Shown here: positions 45,654 through 57,592 of the stretch, piece by piece
How the letters are laid out: every line of letters starts with the position of its first letter
Position numbering within the stretch: the first letter of the stretch is position 1
Assembly (NCBI GenBank): GCA_905160935.1
Contig: CAJHZI010000496.1
Location: forward strand, 506,001 to 570,000
Direction of reading: 5' to 3'
From: Enchytraeus crypticus
Taxonomy: Eukaryota > Annelida > Clitellata > Enchytraeida > Enchytraeidae
DNA: 64,000 nt
Position numbers and translations under genes: made by a program
The notes under the pieces: generated by a model
The model's input: the letters and a program-made list of their open reading frames with translations, nothing else
What the model was told of the DNA's origin: nothing
Databases searched by the model: none

Positions 45654-48354
45654 CATACTTCCATTGTAGCATTTATGTCCTATAATAAATTTAATACGAA
45701 AATAATAATCCATTGTAGAGGATATTTAAGCCTTTATACTTCTTCACTGTGTAAGATTTTTTATTTACAAATTTCTTCTAAATAGTCAGAAGACAGTTAT
45801 ATAACCCTTATATAATGAATATAAAATTTTTCAGAAATCGTACAAATGTATGAATCAAATAAATTAGCTTTTTAACACATTATGAAGAAAAAGTGCAATA
45901 CACCTGTATTGCGTAAATATTTGTCTATATTATTAGATAATACCGAGGTAAATGGGTTAATCCTTTCATTTCAACGTTATTATTGCTTTTTCTGTATCAA
46001 TCTGTCTGCAATAGAACTGTTCTATGACTAGTTACGCTTACTAACGAAACATTGCTACATGAATGACTCGTAAAGGTACGTCATAGTTAACATAGCAAAG
46101 ATCATTAGAATACTTTAGCAAGGTGAGTGTCGTGGATATTATATAGGTGAGGTGCTATAATTTCAAATTTCCTTGTATTAAGCTGTGACCAGTTGACGCC
46201 ACACAAATTCTTTTTATATCCCAGTTAAATTCTATTTTAAAATGTATTATTGATTATCAAACACTAAACAATTGCGTTTTACTTATTATTGAAAACAATA
46301 GCTTCTAAACTTGAAGAAATCGTACAAATATTTCTATCAAATAGCAGACTTCAAATATGACGGACACTCGAGCATCCAGTCTCTCGATCCAAGCTTAGCG
46401 TCATGCACAGAGCCTGTGAAGCCTTGCATGTCACCGCCTGGCTCCGAGCTAACATCAACTGCACCAATCCTACCACAACATTGCTAAATATCGCTCAATG
46501 GCACTGCAATAGCTTATACAGCTATGCTTGTACCCGCTACGAATTGCAGAAAAGTTAACCAGCACGGTTATAGGAGACAGGACAGGTATTTCGTTGGCCT
46601 AAAGGGCTATGCCAAAAAAAGAGATGCCATGACTATATAACTCTTTGTTGTTAAAAAACTTTAAATTAAGTTGATAAAATCTAGTTTCGCATTGTAGATG
46701 CACAAAAGGCAATCCAATTTGGATTTAAGCAAGTTACCTCTTGCATGTCCGCAAATGTGTAAAGTCGTTGGCTAAATTAGGATTACTTTGTAGTATACAT
46801 ATAGAATATACTGCACTTCATGATTTACTTTATACTATAAATACTATTGCGATAAATGATGTAATCAACTAATAATATAAGTAATCATTTATATATCAGA
46901 CTTTTCCCGTCACGGTAGCCTATGTAATTTATTTACACCACCTGCATGCATACATTTGTTAACGTTAGGTAGGTTAAATGTTTTTAGGAGATTAAAAACT
47001 CTACAAAGATTAATTTTACAGTTTCATCTTCGAAAAATATATCAGCTTACTAGCATGTACATGTACAATGTACATAGTACATTGAATAGCACATGTACTA
47101 TTAATTTGGCTATCAAAATAAAGCGGTCAGTCTAAAGCCCTAGGATGATCACATGACATGACAGGACTAAGAAACATGCAGGCTTTGAAACATGCTAATC
47201 TTTAATGTTAAATTGTTAATCCTCCAAGCTAAAGCTCATAAATCATTAGCGTTAACCCGACAAAGCGTCACCCTGCCAACAACTCTATTTCGACAGATAG
47301 ATAGCACCAGATGCAGTGTCCGTACCCAACCAGGTGTGCCAACATAACAAAAATAGTCTAACAACAATAGTGACTAGTGCAACAACAATGGCCTGCGTTA
47401 CTAATAAACGTCCTTGATTTTTGTATACAATCGCTTGAACCGGCTAAGGAATTTTAACAAGTAAGGGTTCATTTTACTCATTTTTGTTCAGCGAAAGCTA
47501 TCAGGAGTAGCTATAAATGTTAATAGCTATTGAACACCTTTGTCAGGACCAAGGTTTAGTACAGAACTAGTCAAATCTCCCAATGCGTCTGGCTATAACT
47601 TATATGACTCAATCAATCAATGATAGCAACGCAAAGTGAGAGTAAACTTAAAGGAAATTTCCTTCATTCGGCTAAAGAGGGCTCGATTATTATTATTATT
47701 GGATTTTATTGCGTCATTTAATATAAGTCGTTGCAGGCTCTTGAGGCATAACGGTTATCTTAAATGATGAAGTCTGCACGTTTTCTATAAGTGCTCTAAT
47801 TAGCTTGACGTAACTAAATGTCAAATATATATTTGTCATCTTCAGTGTTCAATCAATGTGTATTTATTTAAATGGCTGATCGAATGCACCTACCTGTAAA
47901 TGTCTATACTCATTGTCTGCTTTCGTGCCCTCTAAAGTTCATTCCATCGATCGCATCACATTGCCGTGCCGTTACCAAACCATAATTATTAATATAGCCT
48001 AACCTTCAGCATGAGCCACAAGACTTCTGATTTAATTTCCCCTTGCATTCCTCAATACCTGTTAGGCATTTATTTCGGCCTTAAATTTTCTTTGGCTGCT
48101 AATTAGTAAATTTTGTGTAGTTTATTTTAATTTGTAAACTATACTTACAATAATATCTATAGTCACTTATACATAGACTTACTTACATGTACAAAAAGGG
48201 TACTTAGGGTTCTTGTGGATTGAGCCTTAACATTACCTTTAATTGCGCATATTCATGTCTATTATTGTACATCGGTGATATTGATGTAAGAGTCAAATTA
48301 AATAGCATAAATAGGCTATTATATATATATTATATACGTATATATATAATACAT

Positions 48355-48386
<32 letters not shown>

Positions 48387-49060
48387 CATAAATAAATAAC
48401 TAAATAAATAAAATGTATGCTAAGGTATACTTTAAACACGTAGACTATGATTTGCTAGTAGGTACAAAGCACTCACTGAAACCATAACCTTCCCACAGTA
48501 AAAGACTCTTGTAATTAATTTCTCTCTTATTTAAATACATATCATGATGTACAAATATAAGAGTCATACTGCTACAATACCATCTGCTAAATAAAAAACC
48601 TGTTTTATGTTCAAGTTGATCTAAACAAGGTATCGTAAGCTAAGTTGACAACGTAAAGATATTTTCTGAGCTCATATGACCTGACCAGACCAAGGCCGTA
48701 AACATTGAAGTATGTTTAGACATTTATAATAACACAGCTGTCTATCGTTAACTGTATGTTTAGACACCAACGAAAACATCTTTGTAACATCAGTTTCCGT
48801 CCTGAAAACAGGCGAACGTATCAACTCTGTTACCTTGCTCGTCTGAGCTATAGAATAAGAATTGTTAGTAATGGCTACGCTTCAACATACAGTATACTGC
48901 ATGTCCTTAACGTCCATCAGTTAGGCCTTATGCGACATTTAAGGCTACACTTATGGAGCTGAAAAGATCAACATTTACGATGAGTTTGAAAGAATAAGCT
49001 ATACACAATAATTGAACAATGTGCCAACAATATAAATATATGGAATAGATGTAAAACTAA
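45650..49060. other. No gene seen (about 3.4 kb)
   Basis: Unique AT-rich sequence. Small ORFs (for example 48,756-48,962) show no domain or splice support. A TA-rich patch lies at 48,321-48,380. Confidence 0.5.
48321..48380. repeat. TA-rich microsatellite
   Basis: Interrupted TA repeat with CGTA and ACAT interruptions. Confidence 0.85.
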
Positions 49061-49065
49061 AAAGC

Positions 49066-49199
49066 TGGTAAAGCTAATGTTAACGTCAGTTTCCTCACTC
49101 GAAAACGATGTCAGGGATGGGCGAGCCCAGTAATTGAATCCCGCACATTCTGATCCGCGGTCGAATATCTTATCGACATCGCCACTGACTTCAGCCAGG
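49066..49199 (-). mobile_element. tRNA-derived SINE copy, near full length
   Basis: The plus strand reads 'GGTAAAGCTAATGTTAACGT' to 'AATTGAATCCC' (B box complement) and 'GACATCGCCACTGACTTCAG', matching the family complement. Followed directly by a TA tract. Confidence 0.8.
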
Positions 49200-49201
49200 C
49201 A

Positions 49202-49205
<4 letters not shown>

Positions 49206-49258
<53 letters not shown>
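49206..49258. repeat. (TA)n microsatellite
   Basis: Pure TA tract next to the SINE's 5' end. Confidence 0.95.
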
Positions 49259-49260
<2 letters not shown>

Positions 49261-49587
49261 CTATATAGAGAAATTATATGTCTATGTATAACTCCAGGCA
49301 TTGATAATTATAATCAATGCAATATAATTATTGATATTTATAGTTAAAAACTTAAACACCAGGTGGCGGCGTCTCGTCTCGAGACCAACATAAACTCTTT
49401 TTTAACTTTTTATGGGCCTAACAAAATAACTCGGGTCGAGTCAAATTCGATTCTGAAGTCGCTAATATGATCACTGCGTACTGTATAGACCTTTTCACTG
49501 TTGGGCATAATAATCAAAGGCCCAAAACGTTGGTTTTAAACCAGTGGAGATCAACTTTGCAGGCCTTATACAGCCCAGGACAATTTA

Positions 49588-49588
49588 A

Positions 49589-49628
<40 letters not shown>

Positions 49629-49684
49629 GTAGTAGTAGTAGTAATAATAATAATAATAATAAAGATAATAATAATAATAATAAA
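49588..49684 (+). repeat. (AAT)n/(ATT)n/(AGT)n microsatellite
   Basis: AAT, then ATT, then AGT, then AAT repeats. Preceded by 'AGGCCTTATACAGCCCAGGA', which resembles the flank of the AAT tract at 14,640-14,672 ('CCTTTACAGCCCAGGGC'), so both tracts may be tails of one repeat family. Confidence 0.9.
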
Positions 49685-49894
49685 TTTGAGTTTATCCGTG
49701 AAAACATCAGACCAAGTGGAAACAAAGTAAATACTAAAAATGTTCATTAACGATTCTTAAAAAGATATCTGAAAACCCAGACCAACTATGAGAAATTCAA
49801 GAAATAAATGAAGCAAAGATACTGAATTCATTTAAATAGGCCTATTTGTAAAAGAACTACGCTTGAGCTTTTAAATGACGATTAATTAACTTTA

Positions 49895-51785
49895 GCAGTG
49901 CTCTACAGCACTCTATTTTCCTAACTCCAACTTCCAACAGTGAAGTCTTAAATTTCATTCACTCCATGAATAAGAGTTATTCTACTGGCAATGACTCTAT
50001 ATCCAGTAAAATTTTACAATTATCTGCTAATTACATTGCAAACCAACTTACCTTTATCATTAATAAATCGTTTGAATTAGGCTACTTTCCTGAGAATTTC
50101 AAATTAGCCAAGGTCATCCCTGTCTATAAAAAGGGTAAACATGACTTAGTGGAAAATTGTAGACCGATTTCCCTCCTTAATAATTTAAGTAAAATATTTG
50201 AGAAAATCATGCATAAACGCATTATTACATTTCTAAATAAGTACGAAATCCTTAATGAAAATCAATTTGGTTTTAGATCCGGCCATTCTACAACTGATGC
50301 TCTTTTCTCTAGTGCAAATTTATATCTACTGAACATAAACATAAAAACAAGACACTTGATATATTTTTAGATCACTCAAAAGCCTTTGATACTGTTGATC
50401 ATAACATTCTGCTTCACAAATTACATTTTTATGGAATACGTGGTACTGCCTATGATTGGTTTAACTCTTATTTATCTCGAAGAAAACAATACACCTTAAT
50501 TGGTGACAGCATTTCTAGTGTGTTATCTGTTGGTATCGGTGTTCCTCAAGGTTCGATTTTAGGACCTTTACTTTTTATAATCTATATGAATGACATTCAT
50601 AATGCCTGTTCATTTGGGTCCATAAAACTGTATGCTGATGATTCTAATTTGTTTGTTAAACATAAGTCTATTGATGACTTGTTTATCTCTGCGAATCTAG
50701 CTTGCTCTGAAATAAGTAAATGATAGAATAATAAATGAAATAATTAACAAGCTAACTGTAAATTGCTCTAAGTCTTCATATGTATTGTTCTACCCCACTA
50801 AAGACGATGAAGCTCTTATTCAAACTAACAATTTAACTGTATCCCTTGATAATAACTGCATTAATAGGACATATGTTACAAAATTTTTAGGCTTAACATT
50901 AGATGAAAATTTGACTTTTGGTGATCATATTAAATCATTAATCTGTGCAATTAATAATTTTAATAGTATGTTATACAATCGTAGAGATTTTATTCCTATG
51001 AATTGTCGTAGAAATTTATACCTTTCATTGGTGCAATCAAGGACACAATATGGTATTGAAGTTTATGCCAATACAACCAAACAGTTGCTTCAACCCTTAC
51101 ATGTTGCATGTAACCGTATTCTAAGAACTTGACAGAATAAACATAAGTTTCATAATGTTAAGCAACTTTATATGAATTATAATGTATTACCAATTTTTCA
51201 GTTATTCCAATTACATACTGGTAAACTTGTTTATAAATCTATCAATTTCCCCGATCTGACTATGTCAGTATCCATAAAATGTATTTTTATTGCTAATCAG
51301 ATCTCGTTTGTGTATAATACAAGGCTCTCTAAGACCAATTATTTGTGTTCTAGAACAACTTCAGATTTTGTTTAAATCTTATGTCTATAACTTTATCAAT
51401 TCTTGTAACCAAATACCTCCTGATATCCGCAGTTCGAGGTCCCTAACAGAATTCACTAAACGTTACAAATATATATTGTTTGATGGTTTGTAAATTACTA
51501 AATTTTGGTTTTTTGTGTAAATGTCCAGCTAGAATTGTTGCTTAGCTAAAGTGTGTATTTAAGTTGATTTTGCATTAAACATGACATTAATATAGTTGTA
51601 GACGGTGGTCAGCTAGATAAGATGTGTATCATCTTCCCTGGCGGCCGTTGTTCTAGTTTCTTAAGACTGTTTGATACCCTGTGTTTCTGGGAATTTTTTA
51701 TTTTATTTCTTTTAAATGTTTATTTATATTTGTATTTGTCAGTGATTTGGTGTTGATGCTGAAATAAACACATATCTCTCTCATT
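49895..51785 (+). mobile_element. Jockey/CR1-group LINE, 5'-truncated
   Basis: Plus-strand RT in three frames: 'FKLAKVIPVYKKGKHDLVEN', 'CRPISLLNNLSKIFEKIMHK', 'NENQFGFRSGHSTTDALF' (49,966-50,370), then 'LDHSKAFDTVDHNILLHKLH' (motif A) and 'GVPQGSILGPLLFIIYMNDI' with YADD (to 50,723), then a thumb 'FLGLTLDENLTFGDHIKSL' and C-terminus to 51,493. Two frame changes near 50,360 and 50,730 and stops near 51,130 and 51,375 break it. The 3' UTR contains AATAAA near 51,762. No endonuclease is present. Different from the L2-like and A families. Confidence 0.88.
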
Positions 51786-51913
51786 AATTTGATGTAGCAA
51801 TTTGTATGTCTAATAGAAAGCACATTTATTTGTACATATGGCGAACAAATCATAATTATCTGATTAATAGTTGGAAATGATTCTAAATATACATGTATTG
51901 GCTAACAGTAGCT

Positions 51914-51963
51914 AAAGACGCGAAAACGTTTAGGCCTACCTGATAAAAGGTTTCGCGTCTTTT
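51914..51963 (+). other. Perfect 12-bp inverted repeat hairpin
   Basis: AAAGACGCGAAA and its exact complement TTTCGCGTCTTT flank a 24-base loop. It lies about 130 bases after the LINE 3' end. Neither arm matches a recognised element end. Confidence 0.8.
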
Positions 51964-52254
51964 TAAAACAGATTACGCACCATTTTACTGAGCGATGACC
52001 AACTGACCATGTCACCAAACTAATTAATAATAGCCTAATTTAACCACGGTATACAAATCTAATTAATTATAATAGGAAAATCAGTCTTTGTTATCCGTAC
52101 TTCGTTCCTTTTGGAAGCAATTAGTGTTAAGCCAGACTTAGCAATGCGATGCGATGGAGTCATAGAACTATAGGGCGAGATTGGGTCACTTGTGTGTTAG
52201 AGAGTCTCTTTGTCTCTTGCTTTCTTCCTTTCTCCCTCCCTAATTCTGTTTATC

Positions 52255-52387
52255 TCTTTCCGTTTCTCTCTTTTTCTATCTCTCATTCTCTCTCTCTTCG
52301 TCTCTATCTCTCTTCGTCTCTCTCTCTCTTTCTCCCCCTCTCTCAATCTCTCTCTCTCTCCCTCTCTCTCTCCCTCTCTCTCTCTCC

Positions 52388-52434
<47 letters not shown>

Positions 52435-52435
52435 A
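52255..52435 (+). repeat. (TC)n microsatellite with variants
   Basis: About 180 bases of CT-rich repeats, degenerate on the left and pure on the right. Confidence 0.95.
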
Positions 52436-52769
52436 GCGCGGACAGACTGTACCAGTCACGGCCTAGCTACAAGCTGTATTCGCAATCAAACATTGCGACC
52501 TATCGCAAGAGGCGCGACCTGAGTTTAAAATACTCGCGAGTATCTCGATGTGGCTATATTCACCTACATGTATGCATGCATATACGTATACGTGACGCTG
52601 TTCGTATGCGTGTCTTGCATGAGTAATGTTTTTGTTTTGTTGCCTTTGTTTCAAATTAATAACCTGGTAAGCCTAGATTTAACAACAAGTTTATTTATAG
52701 CAATGTTATTGATGCAATTAGCATGGCAATATTTTATAGTCCGTGTTAGATCCTAAATCGAAAAGATTA

Positions 52770-53095
52770 CCTGGACCCGAAGAGTTTCAAACGAAGAAGT
52801 TTTGAAGAGAGTGTATAAATGCATTGTTAAGAAATAGAAAGAAGAATTAGATAAGACGTACACACTTTAATTGGAGAAAGTTTATTAATAGAGGTCACAG
52901 AAGGTGAATGCTTCATGGAAGCTGGGAAAGAGAAGCAGAGGAAGACCGAGATTAGGAATGTTAGATGATTTAAATATTCACTCCATAATAGTATATGCCT
53001 CTGATTCACTCATATGTGGAGAAGAGCAAACAGAAAGCAGAGGAGAGTGGAGGATGTGTCATGGACCTATAATATATTAGTTCACTAAGAGAAAG
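52770..53095 (+). mobile_element. LINE family A, degenerate 3' fragment
   Basis: Plus-strand copy: 'ACCTGGACCCGAAGAGTTTC', 'GAAGAAGTTTTGAAGAGAGT', 'GACCGAGATTAGGAATGTTA', 'GATGATTTAAATATTCACTC'. The terminal hairpin is lost. It is much more diverged than the copies at 580 and 56,785. Confidence 0.75.
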
Positions 53096-53099
53096 AGAG

Positions 53100-54235
53100 A
53101 GATCAGTTGAAATTAGCTTTGTATTCTATTACAGGCAGCGAGAAAGGAAAATCATCTCAATTGCGATTACTTTGATTTATGGCGACCAATCAGGCATATC
53201 AATGAGTAACATAGGACCAAGTATTTACTGGCTAATTTTCTGCACTGTTCAATTTTTGGTCCATATTCTGCTATTTGACTGGCGCATTGCAGTGCCAATG
53301 CGCTGCCCATTGCGCCACGGCAACTGCTATGTTGAAAATGGTTTATGTAGGCCTACAAGATATAAATAAAGCGCATCTGTGTATTAATAAATTAATTATT
53401 GATTAATATAAATCTTGTAATCACCAGATGGCAGTAAAAGCCTTCCTACTTCTCCGATCTTTTCTTACATTGGTTTGTCTTTCATGTTCATGTGCATTAC
53501 TATAGATGACTTTCACAGCTGTTAGCCGCGCCCACTTTTAGACACCTGCCGGCATTGGCATCCATATTGGATTACGTTTGTTGATTTTTAGCATTACGTA
53601 TGTATAGATATATATGCATATAAAAAATAAAATTTCTATGTACGTATATTGCAATTTGTAAAAATGCACACGATTTATTAGTAATATACACAGACAGTGT
53701 ACCTATGTGCCTCATGAAGTTATATGAACTTACGTATGAAATATATGAGCTCCGATCTTACCGGTACGCCGTACTTTGTAGATTCGTTATGTAGCTGGAT
53801 TCTATAGTTGAAGACTTAACTTAAATTAATTATACTCCTTCAGTAAGTCTTGAGGATCTGCAACACTAGTCTAGTCGTAGTTTAATGCTTCAATACAGAA
53901 AGACTGTAAAGGATTCAAATACAAACCTTAAGTCTTAACCTATAGGCTAGTGCAAAAGGCCAAAACCTTCAATATTTCTTTTGTGTACAGATCTATGTAT
54001 ATTCCAATAATTTGACTCTGTTTTGAGAAATTTGACCTTAATCTGCATTACGGAAATGGCAGAATGACAGAAGTTTTGCAATTACTAATTTCATCAAACC
54101 ATTAAAGCTTGCCAACAATAGGCCTATCTTATATTTCGATTGCTAATTAATTACATAAGTACAAAATAAAACAGAAACACGTACATCGTGCGGACAGATT
54201 TTTGTTCCCTTTTCCGTAATTCCACTCATGGAGTC
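53100..54235. other. No gene seen
   Basis: About 1.1 kb unique AT-rich sequence with no supportable exon. Confidence 0.5.
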
Positions 54236-54238
54236 CCA

Positions 54239-54294
54239 AATTTCTGCCATTTCTGCCATTTCTGCCATTTCTGCCACTTCTGCCACTTCTGCTG
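54239..54294 (+). repeat. 9-bp tandem repeat, six units
   Basis: Unit TTTCTGCCA, changing to CTTCTGCCA. Confidence 0.9.
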
Positions 54295-54748
54295 AAATTA
54301 CGTGTAACAAAGCTTTCAAGAACCATCGTATCCATTACCAGTTCATTAACCTGTAAATAAGAGCCCATGTCCATATGCCAGACACAATTTTATATCAAAT
54401 TAAGATGAAAACCTACTTAAAGATACATATATAGCCGTGTATCATATAGAGTTTTCTGCATCAAAATGGCGGCTTTGTAATGTAAACAAAAAATGACGTG
54501 TCCATGAAACCTCTCTATTGTTATTTACTATGCGCTCTCGAAAACTGAATCCATCGCGCTGTTATGTCGATTATCTTCGCTTCATAGGATCGCAAATAAG
54601 CAAACTAGATTGGCGATAATCATTTGAAGAATTTTAATCTTTAAAATTTATTTAATCGTTAACGATTAATTCTTAAATTTCGCAGTCCTACTTTGAATAG
54701 CAGGCTCTTGTTCACAAATCTGTACAAACAGAAATAGAAATAAACCTG

Positions 54749-54751
<3 letters not shown>

Positions 54752-54840
<89 letters not shown>

Positions 54841-54841
54841 T

Positions 54842-54900
<59 letters not shown>

Positions 54901-54950
54901 TATATAAAGCAAGAGAGAGAAAGAGAGGGAGAGAGAGAGAGAGAGACAGC
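54752..54950. repeat. (TA)n tracts followed by (GA)n
   Basis: Long TA repeat interrupted by 'TCTTTGTGTG' near 54,840, then a GAGAGA tract to 54,948. Confidence 0.95.
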
Positions 54951-54959
54951 CATAGAATA

Positions 54960-55870
54960 AAGAAAAACCATAGAAGTGTCAAAGGCAATCTCAACCATTG
55001 TAAACATTGAGTTCAAGAATTGCACAGATGCCAACAACTAATTTTGCTGGCCGGAGGTAAACAATATCAGCTGATCGTTATTTAAAGGCATAAATAATGT
55101 AGTTTTTGAAAATTTGTGAAGCTTTTGAATGATAATGAAACACTTTAGGAGCACATTTATCGTCACATCTATCCAACATATCGTCATGACAACAAAATTA
55201 TTTGAAACGAATTCCTATTAATTGGATGTATATTTTTATAATACAAAATGCTTACAAATTTTATTTAGAATCTCTTCAAGGATATTCCTCATTCTTTAGT
55301 TTCCGGATTTCTGGAATTTTTATGCCCAAATGCGCAACAATACATCATCCTAAAACCGTTCAGAGACCGAATATCATGAAATATATCTGAAATTACAGAA
55401 ATTACTATTAAATACACATATGGCAAAGGGGCTTTGTTTACCCTCGCGATTAAATGAATCATGCTGAAAATCAAGTCGTTCTTGTTACAAAACTGGCATC
55501 GCTGAAACAACAGTCATGCCATATCTATCTATTTTAAATATCTTTGGAGAGAGCAATGGTGTTGCTGACATAGATGTTGTCTGCATGAATTTCTACGAAT
55601 GTTCACTATCTATGGTAAATAAACACAGCTGCTGTATGTCTTGTGAAATTGTGTCATTTTCTGGAAAGTCTAAAATTATCTGATACCAGTAACTGCACAG
55701 TGGTATTGCTGAAATTTGTTCATGACAACATGGAACAATATATTGTCAGTGCTGAAGATAAAACGCACATTTTACGGCGATAATCCAATATTGAGAAAAC
55801 CAGTTAAGGATATTTAACCATTGCTAAACGATGAGAATCGGACGGGATATCCTGGATAGGTTTATAAATG
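54960..55870. other. No gene seen
   Basis: Unique AT-rich sequence of about 900 bases without a supportable exon or repeat. Confidence 0.5.
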
Positions 55871-55877
55871 ACTCGTT

Positions 55878-55985
55878 GACAATAATAATAGCAATAACAA
55901 CTATTAGAGTGCTTTAGTCATCAATGACAACATCGAGCACTATTGAGACAAAAGCAAGCCGGCGAGCAAAAGAAAAAAGACAGTG
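55878..55985 (-). mobile_element. LINE (L2/CR1-like) 3'-UTR tail
   Basis: AAT/AAC-rich tail, 'ATTAGAGTGCTTTAGTCATC', 'AATGACAACATCGAGCACTA' and 'AAGCAAGCCGGCGAGCAAAA' match the complement of the 3' UTR at 42,880-42,950. Confidence 0.75.
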
Positions 55986-56080
55986 ATATACAAGTGACAC
56001 ACATTGAACAAACGATTTTTACTTGCTTTTCCCACTGAAAGTGTTTTTAGAGATTATTTCTATAAATTGTTTGAGCATAG

Positions 56081-56085
<5 letters not shown>

Positions 56086-56142
<57 letters not shown>

Positions 56143-56144
56143 CT

Positions 56145-56233
<89 letters not shown>
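56086..56233. repeat. (TA)n microsatellite
   Basis: About 150 bases of TA with a few CATA and TTCTTAC interruptions. Confidence 0.95.
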
Positions 56234-56234
<1 letters not shown>

Positions 56235-56299
56235 TGATTAACTAGTTCTACATGTAACAATAAACTGAAAATAATTCATAAAATGTATTGCTTATTATC

Positions 56300-56425
56300 T
56301 CTCTCAAGTATTCAGCCAAGTGATGGGTCCAAGGCACATATTTCTACTAAAATTCTTCTTTCAAGGTTCATTAAAAGCACTCCATAGACTAACTGTTAAT
56401 CCCTTCACAAAAGGTTATGCCTTAC
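56300..56425 (-). mobile_element. Dispersed repeat family C, 3' fragment
   Basis: Diverged match to 35,505-35,630: 'CAGCCAAGTGATGGGTCCAA', 'GGCACATATTTCTACT', 'AAAAGCACTCCATAGACTAA' and 'TTAATCCCTTCACAAA'. Followed at once by a SINE. Confidence 0.6.
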
Positions 56426-56437
56426 CTACATCACCAT

Positions 56438-56570
56438 TGGCCGGAGCCAGTGATGATGTCGGCAAGGTATTCGAATCAGAATTTGCAGGTTCAAACCCTG
56501 AGCTCTCCCGCCACTGACATTGCTTTCGAGTGAGGAAACTTACGTTAACATTAGCTTTACCAGCTATTTT
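56438..56570 (+). mobile_element. tRNA-derived SINE copy, near full length
   Basis: Starts 'GGCCGGAGCCAGTGATGATG', then 'TCGGCAAGGTATTCGAATCA', B box AGGTTCAAACCC, and the tail to 'TTAGCTTTACCAGC'. Confidence 0.8.
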
Positions 56571-56779
56571 TATCACACCTTAGTGTAGCTAGGCTATAGA
56601 TTGGCTAATAATATACTGCCATATACTGTGCAAATATTAAATTCAATCAACTAATTTGAACACCCATATACTACAAAATCCCACTGTAATGGTCTTAAAA
56701 ATAAGTTACAAATGTTTCGAGTGCAACTATTGTTAGAGAAAAAAATGTACATTAATAAGGAAAGAATAAATGAATAGGT

Positions 56780-57105
56780 CTCTCTCTTAGTGCACTGCCC
56801 ACTGGCAGGTCCATGGTATATAATGCCTCCACTCTTCTCTGTCTTCCGCTTTCCTCTTAATTTCTACATATGAGTGGGTCTTTAAATCAACTAACATACC
56901 TATTCTCGGCCTTCCCCTGTCTCTTTTTCCTTCCAATCTACCTTCTATGACCTCTTTTAATAGACCTTCTCCCCTTAGAATGTGTCCTATCCAACTCTTC
57001 TTCCTATTTCTTAATACATTTATCAACTGTCTATCTGTGCCAACGCTCTCTAGAACTTCCTCATTTGTAGCCTTTTGAGTCCAACTAATCCTCTCCATTC
57101 TTCTC
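56780..57105 (-). mobile_element. LINE family A, well-kept 3' fragment
   Basis: The minus strand is open for 104 residues: 'MERISWTQKATNEEVLESVG', 'TDRQLINVLRNRKKSWIGHI', 'KRDRGRPRIGMLVDLKTHSY', ending 'PWTCQ' and the CTGCC/GGCAG hairpin. It joins an inverted piece of itself at 57,120. Confidence 0.88.
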
Positions 57106-57117
57106 GGCCTTTCATTC

Positions 57118-57212
57118 TTAGAGAAGAATGGAGAGGATTAGTTGGACTCAAAAGGCTACAAATGAAGAAGTTCTAGAGAGAGTTGGTATAGATGGACAGT
57201 TGATAAATGAAT
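57118..57212 (+). mobile_element. Inverted 5' piece of the adjacent LINE A copy
   Basis: Repeats about 95 bases of the preceding fragment in opposite orientation ('AGAAGAATGGAGAGGATTAG', 'TTGGACTCAAAAGGCTACAA'), with a spacer of about 15 bases. This resembles the 5' inversions that LINE insertion can leave, and forms a long hairpin about 380 bases upstream of the Lifeguard-like start codon. Confidence 0.75.
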
Positions 57213-57449
57213 GAGATAACATGTAGAAAATGAAACAGTGTAGTAATGATGAGTATAATGAGGGTTGGTAGCAGTTCTGGTAAATTAATATTACTCAGAA
57301 TTTATGACAAAGTTAGGTAGCAGATAAAAATAAGCCCTAGCTTATTTCAATAGAACTTGTTACATGCTCCAATTTATTCTTAAAACTGCTCATGAAAAAA
57401 GTATAAACATAAAATAAGCAAATATATTATGTATAAATAATATAAACTT

Positions 57450-57452
<3 letters not shown>

Positions 57453-57501
<49 letters not shown>
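57453..57501. repeat. (TA)n microsatellite
   Basis: Pure TA tract about 90 bases upstream of the Lifeguard-like ATG, in the likely promoter or leader. Confidence 0.95.
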
Positions 57502-57504
<3 letters not shown>

Positions 57505-57592
57505 ATATTTATATTTGTTGCAAAATTTACAGTTTATTTTTTCATGTAGAACTAGTTTTTTAGAGTAGATTAGTAGAACAATAGCTGTCATC

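Noticed and set aside
54659-54994. Tyr-Ile repeat frames (also at 56,004, 59,743, 60,421, 63,517)
   Set aside because: TA microsatellites translate as YIYI in every frame.
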